Shown here in pieces: positions 56,025 through 64,000 of a stretch of 64,000 nt of DNA. The stretch's first letter is position 1, and each line of letters opens with the position of its first letter. The translations under genes and the position numbers were made by a program. The stretch is from Pterobdella sp. o SKG-2022. Lineage: Eukaryota; Annelida; Clitellata; Hirudinida; Piscicolidae. The stretch is from the NCBI GenBank assembly GCA_964035795.1, contig OZ038325.1, forward strand, positions 7,618,232 to 7,682,231. The letters are read 5' to 3'. Under the pieces are notes generated by a model. That model made no database searches, was not told the origin of the DNA, and saw nothing but the letters and a program-made list of their open reading frames with translations.

Positions 56025-58785
56025 CGCGCGCATTCACACACACCTGGAAACAAATCTAGCAAGCAATCCAGCTCCCATTTCCCTACATCGAGTCTTGCTT
56101 CCTAGATATCTCTGGATAAAAACATTTATGAGAAAACAACAACAGAAATGATATTAAAATAAAATAATAATAATAACAACAAAATTAAATAATAAAAACA
56201 CACACCTTTGATATATTTATGACACTCTCAATAGAAGATGCTACTTCTGTGTTGCTTTTGATTTCTTTGGAAGTAACAACAATAATAGTAACAATAATAA
56301 TAATAGTGATAATAATAATATTAAAAATAACAATAATAATGATAGTACCAGGCAAGTCGAGTTTATCGAAATGGAAGGGAATGAGACACACAATGTATAA
56401 CCACATCAGGTAAATGAAGTCTCTCTCAAAGTTCTATTATTATTATTATTTTTCTATTATTGTTACTGATTATTTTTATTATTTTTTTTATATTAATGTT
56501 ATTATTTTTTTTTGTTTGTTATTATGAGAAGTTTATTAAAAAACATTCTTCTTACTTTCATAAGTTTACTGACATAATAATAATAATAAAAATAATAATA
56601 AAAGTAATATATAAACAGTAATAATAATAATAAAATAACAATTATTATTATTACTAGTAGTTATTATTACTATTAGTATTAATATCATTATTATTGTTAT
56701 TCTGCCAAACCTGATCATTAGTGTTATTGAGAGTGTTGAGGAGAAAGTGAAGGTCTTCCACTTGGTGAGGTAGAATCACCATCACCCTTTTGTGTCCTCT
56801 TGTCTGTGTATATATGTGTTGTATGTGTGTGTGTGTGTGTGTGTGTGTGACAAACAATCCTATTTAATTACCGCCATAAATTGAACCAAAAATTAATGAT
56901 ACAGAGTCTGGCATACGCCGATGATATAGTTTTGGTAAGCAGCAACCTAGATGATCTGTACTTCCTAGTACAAACTGTCAACCAAACTTTCAACAACTTC
57001 GGCATACAATTGAACTTGGCAAAAACTAAGTACATGCATATGACTCCTGAATCAAGCCAATCTATGACACACCAAACCCCAATGAATATAGAAATAGTCA
57101 ATAGTTTTGAATATTTAGGAAGTATATTATCAAATATAATAGTTCAATTGAAGAAGATATCAATAACAGGTCAAGTAAGGCTTCAAAGGTTTTCCAGGGT
57201 TTAATTAGGTTAATATGGTATAAAACATCAATAAGGTTGGAAACAAAAATAAAACTCTTCAGATCCATCATTCTATCTATCCTCTTCTACGGCAGTGAAA
57301 CATGGTGTCCTTTCAGTTCTCAAATACAGCGTCTCCAGGTATTTGTAACAAGGTGTCTTAGAATAATCACAGATATATCCTTGTAGCAAAAAGTGAGAAG
57401 AATGACAAGCATCAAGTGAGTAGAAGTTTTGATAAAACAAAGAAGACTCTGATGGCTTGGACATTTGCAAAGAATGGAGAACAACAGAATTCCAAAAAAA
57501 CTGTTGTCGGCTCAAATGCAAGGAGGACAGAAGATGAGGTGGAATGATGTGATCGGCAAAGACTTGGAAGAGTTAAACATGTTACAAATGTGGAAACAAA
57601 AGCCACTGAATCGGAATGAATGGCGCAATGAAATATTCAAAATAGCCAAAGAAAAAAATACAGAATCATCCCTTATTCAGTGTCAACATCCTGGCTGTGT
57701 CTTCCTAGCGAACAATAAAGGTGGTTTGGCAAATCATATCAGACAAACCCACCAAGCTCCCATCCACATGACGTGCTTACACTGCAACAAATAATTCAAA
57801 AAGCAGGGACTACCCAACCACCTCAAGAAGTGTTCCAAGCTGTTCAATTAATTCCAGTTTTTGTGCACCTGCTCTTCAGTGGAAAAGCACAAAAAAGAAG
57901 AAGAAGTGTGACAAACTGAAAACTTAATTGAATATTCAACACTAACCAACCTTGATAATAACATACAGCAACTTGCATGCAAACAAAACTACATCAGCTG
58001 CCTCAGCCCTTATATACCCTAGCAGTGTTCCCACCATTTCTTCTGTGGTGGTATGAGAATGATAATATTAATAATAGACTTAATCTATATATATCTTGAT
58101 AAAAGATTATGGAAAGATCATTGGTGTAAATTTGGCAGTATGTGGTGTTAATGGCAGCTGATCATGTGTTAATCAATATTTGTTAGTTTGCGATTATAAT
58201 TGGAAAGATTGAATATACACTTGATCAATAATGGAAAATTAATGATGGCTATAACAGTTGCATACATGTTCCAAATCTATCCATTTGCTTAATGGCTTGA
58301 AACTGAAGCATTTATTATTAAGCTTCAAGTAGAACTGATACTAACTGAGATATGGGTCTAGAAGGTGGGGCTGTTCCTGATACAAGCTGACGGCATCTGT
58401 GATATAGTATCGCTAATAGAAAAAAGAAATCTAGAAGTCACTTTACATATTTCTTCAATTTAAATTAGAATTATATTATTATATATTGCTGATAAGCTGA
58501 TTTACCAACAATTTATGTTTCAAGTGTTCAAGAATACACGTGAATTTAATTAATATTCACAAATGCTATTTGAAGATACTATTGAATAAAGTTCATATTC
58601 TAAAGACTTTTGAACTAACAGTTGAAACTCTGGTAATTTCTTTCCATTTCTACATTGTTTTTAGAGATTTCTTTCACGTTTCGAACAATATTCATAATTG
58701 AATCTGCTTCTTTGAAATCGCTCAAATAACATTGGTTAGCTTCAACATTTTCTTCTTCCATTACTTCTATCGATTCTTTAGTCAT
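49612..58785 (-). CDS. TBCD: Tubulin-folding cofactor D, C-terminus not in view
   Basis: 27 exons in phase, about 890 aa of a usual 1,190: 58629-58785, 58346-58396, 57951-58042, 56711-56803, 56349-56424, 56206-56264, 56044-56111, 55839-55900, 55306-55407, 54986-55106, 54600-54730, 54362-54422, 54191-54297, 53929-53991, 53545-53689, 53197-53284, 52803-52888, 52558-52701, 52290-52363, 51789-51862, 51545-51599, 51235-51310, 51055-51094, 50677-50755, 50246-50600, 49934-50050 and 49612-49695. Signatures: YQEQPHLLDPYL, VCLIPFHFDKLD, LEGLKDSQTTVRWTCAKGIG, SYEEKRGSCSVGCNVRDAS, FDREITVRRAASAALQELVG, TTCDYHAVGN, NMDDYTRGEKGDVGA. TBCD is a HEAT-repeat chaperone that captures beta-tubulin and builds the alpha/beta dimer with cofactors C and E. 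About 35 residues containing the usual MRHG segment are absent between exons 20 and 21. Exon 22-23 borders are the least certain. Confidence 0.9.
55960..56022. repeat. (AC)n microsatellite
   Basis: AC run directly beyond the donor of TBCD exon 56044-56111, so it lies at the very start of the intron. Confidence 0.97.
56868..57908 (+). mobile_element. Dead non-LTR retrotransposon with C-terminal zinc fingers
   Basis: It lies antisense inside a TBCD intron. The part at 56881-57204 holds the RT catalytic motif in SLAYADDIVLVSSNLDDLYF, then FNNFGIQLNLAKTKYM. After stops and frameshifts, 57260-57330 encodes a YGSETW-like motif, and 57465-57794 gives NRIPKKLL, then a zinc-finger pattern CQHPGCVFLANNKGGLANHI..H and CLHCNK. 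A short (AAG)n tail follows at about 57895. It is 5'-truncated and cannot encode an intact protein. Clade not assigned. Confidence 0.82.
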
Positions 58786-60030
58786 TTTAAATCTTTTCGT
58801 AAATCTACTTTTCTTACGTAAATCTAAATGTAAACTTAAATAAAAAACTGTGTTAAATTTAATAAAATAAATAAAAAATTTTTTGAAATTTATTTTATAA
58901 GCATTTAAATTTAATATTTATATAAATAAAATTAGCTAAAATTAACTAGACCTATTTGCTTTCATAAGGGATTTCATAATATACATTTGTTCCATCAACT
59001 GCACTAATGATAAAATCCTTTTTCCAACATACTTATGAATATAATTATAATTCAAATTATTTTCAATCATATTATTTATACATGATTTTCTCGATTGTGT
59101 TTTATGCATATTCATGAACCATACTTTATATGAAATACAAAATATATTTATATATTTTTTTTCTTAATGCTTATTCATATTTTTCATTTATTTACAACCG
59201 TGAGCTACTCCATAGTGGGCAGGGCGTGTATTAAGATGGATTGGAGATAATTTAAATTTAATAGTGAAAGCGTCATTTAACAGGCAATAACACGTGAATA
59301 AAACACCTTAAATTGACTCAGTTCTAGATTCTTTATCGAAAATTCACATGAGTTTTGGTCATCTTGAATGAAATAATAACAACAATAAAGATAATGGTAT
59401 TATTTTCATGATTGATTTTTTTGATTATTACTGCTATTATTGATGATATCATTAAAGTTATAACTTTTCTGTTTTATAATATTGAAGATGGTTCTAGAAA
59501 TATTAATAAAAATAGGCTTTTAGGCTTTTTATAAGTTTTACATTTTAATTTTTCATAATAAATACATCGCCCTTCATAGAATTCTTTTTCACTTAAGCTG
59601 CGTTTTTCTCCTTCTTCCAGAAATTTCCGCAAGCGTTTAAAAACGCATCTTTATAGCCGCATTTCCTAGTTTTCTTTTTTTTTAAGCGTCTCTGCAGCAA
59701 AGCTACTTTACAAACTACGCACTCTACAAATAATAATAATAATAAAATAATAAATAGGTGTTTTTTTCTAAACTTTTTTCAAGGCTTCTGGGTTTCTAGA
59801 AACTTTTTTTTCAGTTTTAAATAAATTTTATTTATTATTTTGCTTCATTTATTATTTATTATCTTTTATTTATCCGTCATTTTTCCCCTCATTTATTTGA
59901 AGCTCTTATACCTTGTTTTTTCGGTTTATTAGTTTAAGGTTTAAAAGTTAATCGTTTGGTTTTGCGATCTTTATTTTATTTTAACAAGTTTATTGTTTTA
60001 TTTATTTAGAACTTGGATTCACTCACCCAT
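58786..60030. other. Intergenic, upstream of TBCD
   Basis: Should contain the TBCD promoter. AT-rich; no exon or RNA gene recognised. Confidence 0.5.
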
Positions 60031-60039
60031 TTTTGAGTC

Positions 60040-60305
60040 TATTTGTTTATCATCCATTCATCTCTCTATTGCCCATCCATCCATCCATGCATCCATACAT
60101 TCATGCATTCATGCATGCATGCATGCATTCATCCATTCATTTTCTATCGCCCATCCATCTATGCATTCATGCATCTTTTTATCGCCCATTCACCCATGCA
60201 TCCATGAATCCATTCATCCATCCATCCATCCATCCATCCATCCATCCATTCATCTTTCTATCGCTCATCCATCCATGCATCCATGAACCCATGCATCCAT
60301 TTATC
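60040..60305. repeat. Degenerate (CATC)n microsatellite
   Basis: CATC/CATG/CATT tetranucleotide repeat; the open frames through it (His, Pro, Ser, Ile) are artefacts. Confidence 0.95.
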
Positions 60306-60780
60306 AATTCAATAATTTAAATATATTTATTCATATATATATGGTTGTGTACAAGTTTAGTACACACATTTCTACTGAACAGAACATTAGCCCCAATAGA
60401 CCAAATTTTTACATAACAAAAAAGTACTCACAAAATAAAACTCTATAAAAATAAAATAAAACCCAATGCATGATCCTTTAAAAACTATCACGTCGATTAA
60501 TGTGTTGATCCGCAAAACTCTAGGATTACTCTCCTCCGTTAAACTCGGCGTTTGTTTTCATGTAACATAGATTAATGAGGCGGTGTGTGATTTTCTTATA
60601 ATAAAAGGCTTAATGAGTTTATAGATTATTGGATTGACTCTATGATGGATTGGCGTTCACATACCGCACTCGTATTATAAATCGCACCGTTTTTTTTTTT
60701 GCACCGTATCTTGTTGCTCTAAACAATCAAAAGCTGTTTATGTAAAAATATCTCTATTTCTCGGAAGGTTCTGATTGATA

Positions 60781-61231
60781 TGATAATAATAATAACAATA
60801 AGAATAATAATAACAATAAGAATAATAATAACAATAAGAATAATAATAACAATAAGAATAATAATAACAATAAGAATAATAATAACAATAAGAATAATAA
60901 TAACAATAAGAATAATAATAACAATAAGAATAATAATAACAATAAGAATAATAATAACAATAAGAATAATAATAACAATAAGAATAATAATAACAATAAG
61001 AATAATAATAACAATAAGAATAATAATAACAATAAGAATAATAATAACAATAAGAATAATAATAACAATAAGAATAATAATAACAATAAGAATAATAATA
61101 ACAATAAGAATAATAATAACAATAAGAATAATAATAACAATAAGAATAATAATAACAATAAGAATAATAATAACAATAAGAATAATAATAACAATAAGAA
61201 TAATAATAACAATAAGAATAATAATAACAAT
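60781..61231. repeat. 18-bp satellite, about 25 perfect units
   Basis: The unit aataataataacaataag repeats with no visible mismatch over about 450 bp, then ends in degenerate AAT-rich sequence. All three frames stay open because 18 is a multiple of three; they are not genes. Confidence 0.97.
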
Positions 61232-61240
61232 CAAAAAAAA

Positions 61241-62670
61241 TAATAAAGATAATAATAGAAATAATAATAAAAATAGTTTTAATTTTTTCAAGTTAGATTT
61301 ATATAAAATAATATTATTCATACTCAAAATATAATTCTTTTAACCATAATTTATGAAATGGTCTCAAATCATGCATTCGAATAAATTTTATAAGTTAATT
61401 AATTTTTTTCCATAATAATCTATTAAATTAGTACTTAAATATAATAAAACATTCATAAAATGCCTTATATCTTTTCCCTATGCACTCATTATTCTGCCTA
61501 ATTGCAAAGATAATACATATTCAATAATCTATTTATAGTTTATTCAGTAATCTATTTGTAGTCGAATTAAGATTCTATTTATAGTTAATTTAATAACTTA
61601 TTTATAGTTCATAGTGAACTATATAGTCCGTTCTTTTTATTATTCTCAACTTTATTTTGCTGAAATTTTAAAATACTATAACTATCTGTTTTCTAAATTT
61701 TCTTCTTGTTTTTTTTCCATGTTGAGAATGACTTATCTGGTATTGACCTTCAATTTTATCATCATGATTCTCATAATCTTTTTTCCATTTTTAATTACAT
61801 GAGCGATGTTATGGAAGCCTATCGAATCGCATTCAGCCGCTATCGTTTGAAGATTCCACTTTTAATTGTAATTAATGATAACCTTCTTTTATTTTTGTGC
61901 ATTTTATTCATTTTTAACCGAATATTTTAAAATAATTTCCAATGGTTCTTATATATTTTTTTTGTTTTTTATATGCTTTTATAATTTTCTTCACGGTTTT
62001 TTTGCTTAATTTTATTTTTTTACCTTACAATTTGTTTTTTTTTCATTACATTACATATTATATATTATATGTATATATATATATATATTTTTTGTTAAAT
62101 ATCTTTTTTGTTTGCATGTTTTGTGATTTGTTCCATAGCAACTCCATTCTTTCACAATATCTTTCCACAATATTTCCATCTTTAATTAGCTTAGTTATTT
62201 GTCCAAATTTCTTCTGCAGCATTAAAAACTACAGTTATACTGCGAAGCTGGGGCATAAAAATGCATCAAAAATCGTTCTATTAGTTTCTAAATCAAATTC
62301 AATGATTTGAAAATATCTGTAAAAAATCTGAAATTTTGAATTATTTAAGTATAATTTATATAGGTAATAGAATTTCAAAATATTGAAGCTTTAAAGAATT
62401 TGTAATAATAATTTTTAATAATATTTTATAATAATAATTTTTTAGGTTTCAGATAAACTGATTGATTAATTTATTCAATTAAACTCAATATATAAAATTT
62501 AATTATTTTTTATAATAAACTATGAAAAAACATTGAAAATGACAATAAATTCCATTAAAAGGTTATTATTTCCTCGAAAATTAAAGTTACAAAACACTTA
62601 TATTTGGAGAGTTTCAATTATATGAAAACAAATTTTTACGTTTTAGAAAAACTGAAAAAATTTAATTTTC
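61241..62670. other. AT-rich sequence without features
   Basis: Frames at 61614-62310 are rich in Phe, Ile, Leu and Tyr from T-rich sequence and show no family motif. Confidence 0.5.
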
Positions 62671-62675
62671 TTTGT

Positions 62676-62768
<93 letters not shown>

Positions 62769-62784
62769 CAGTAGTAGTAGTAGT
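62676..62784. repeat. (AGT)n microsatellite
   Basis: About 36 AGT units with two substitutions. Confidence 0.97.
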
Positions 62785-64000
62785 ACTAAAGGTATATATA
62801 TGTAGAAAAGTAGTATGAATATGATAAGCATTATACGCACATACTTATGACTTATATGCATAAATAGGCTCACACACGTGTTTGAAGGCAGACGCGAAGC
62901 ATATAAGAAGTGAAGATTACGTAATGGAAGGTATCTTTAAGTTTCCTCGAGTTGGTGTCGCTTTTTTTTAAATAGATTTATTTGTTTAATATTGTTTGTG
63001 AATGCTTCTAACTTAGGGTCTTAGATTTAACTTTGAATAGCTAGCTTCAGACTGTTGTATTTGTTATTATGTGAAACGCTTGGAGTTACGAGCTAGATGA
63101 TGAATTTATTGTTTTTGAGTGTTGTAGTTAGCTTTTGAGGCTTGAAACAAGCTTGAATCTTTGGCGTTATTTCTGTGAAGTTCTCCATCAAATAGTGTCG
63201 AAGAAATTTAAAACTTGATAAAGATTCAAAGGAAATTTGAATTCCAAACTGGAACTCTAATTTTAAATCTTTAATGGGATAAAAACTGCTAATCTTAAAC
63301 GCTTTGAAATAAAAATAAGAGATTTATGCGGAAAAGTTTTTAAAAGATTTGGTTGCAGATCGCTCAGGTTTGGATGCTGTATTTATGTTATAACTATCAC
63401 TAATACTATTGTTACTACTACTGTTATTGTCGATGCTACTACTAATAATAACATTACTGAGACTGTTATAACTACTACTACTGCTGCTACTACTACTGCT
63501 GCTATTACTACTACTGCTACTACTACAAATAATAATTATGATAATATAATTAGAATATTATTAATAATATTATTACTATTAAAAATGTTTTTTATTTGAC
63601 TATCTGTGACTAGCCATATGAAATGATGGGTGCACAACAACTTGAAAAGCTAAACGCATTAACAATTTTTATGCCGTTGGGTTTTGTTACGTCATTAGTT
63701 ATTCATCAAAGAAATATTGGCATGGTTATGTTACAATCCTTTAAATACTATTGAATATAGGAAATCTAAATTTTTATTATAAAAATTTCTAACTCAAATT
63801 ACAGTTTAACTGAAAATTTTGAAAAATTATTCGAAAAACAAAATAATTTTTAATAAAAGATTTTTGTCAAAAAAACTTAAAAATGCACATAAAAAGTGAA
63901 TTCAACTCGAAATGGTTGTGAGATGTGCCGGCCATGTTTCCTACTAGTGTTTGATGTGTTTAACGTGGAAAAAAAAATGATGCATTTAGTAACAATCATA
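62785..64000. other. Window end without recognised genes
   Basis: Contains an imperfect CTA/CTG trinucleotide run at about 63404-63530. No coding or RNA feature recognised. Confidence 0.5.

Noticed and set aside
60719..61334. Three long frames on both strands (poly-Ile/Leu/Val)
   Set aside because: Artefact of an 18-bp satellite whose period is a multiple of three.

Overview
The window is AT-rich nuclear DNA of an intron-bearing eukaryote, almost certainly a metazoan. Genes are split into many small exons with GT/AG borders, encode animal protein families, and sit among microsatellites, degraded LINEs and short inverted-repeat elements. A recurrent tail, 'catgctagcatgg..cggacgt..acgatgatgatg', resembles short retroposon ends I associate with lophotrochozoans, so an annelid or mollusc is my best guess (low confidence). 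Exon chains were built by hand from homology, splice motifs and reading phase; nothing was checked by search.

Layout. 1-3957 (+): 3' part of a USP36/USP42-type deubiquitinase whose catalytic domain is interrupted by low-complexity insertions. 4593-5130 (-): LINE 3' fragment. 5860-8144 (-): complete VDAC-type porin, 7 exons, 290 aa. 9764-20929 (-): liprin-beta-like gene with three SAM domains and one giant Asn-rich exon (about 4.7 kb) that contains an apparent homopolymer frameshift. 21-29.5 kb: mostly noncoding, with microsatellites and two families of short inverted-repeat elements. 29561-31128 (-): 350-aa gene, tentatively MEIOC-like. 32092-36912 (+): complete COP9 signalosome subunit 1, 16 exons, 482 aa. 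38665-44187 (-): two-domain AAA+ ATPase of AFG2/SPATA5 type, 18 exons. 44519-48219 (+): TBL2, 12 exons, 463 aa. 49250-49449: assembly gap (200 N). 49612-58785 (-): tubulin cofactor D, 27 exons seen, C-terminus missing near the gap, with a dead LINE in an intron. 58.8-64 kb: intergenic, with an 18-bp satellite and other simple repeats.

Neighbouring genes share no pathway; this is an ordinary gene-rich stretch. AFG2-like and TBL2 diverge from 331 bp, and the MEIOC-like gene and CSN1 diverge from about 960 bp. USP/VDAC, CSN1/AFG2 and TBL2/TBCD converge. The most unusual features are the expansion of AAT/AAC (Asn) and related runs inside conserved proteins (USP, liprin-beta, AFG2-like), the giant liprin exon, and the undescribed-looking inverted-repeat families. 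I saw no tRNA, rRNA, CRISPR or prokaryotic system.
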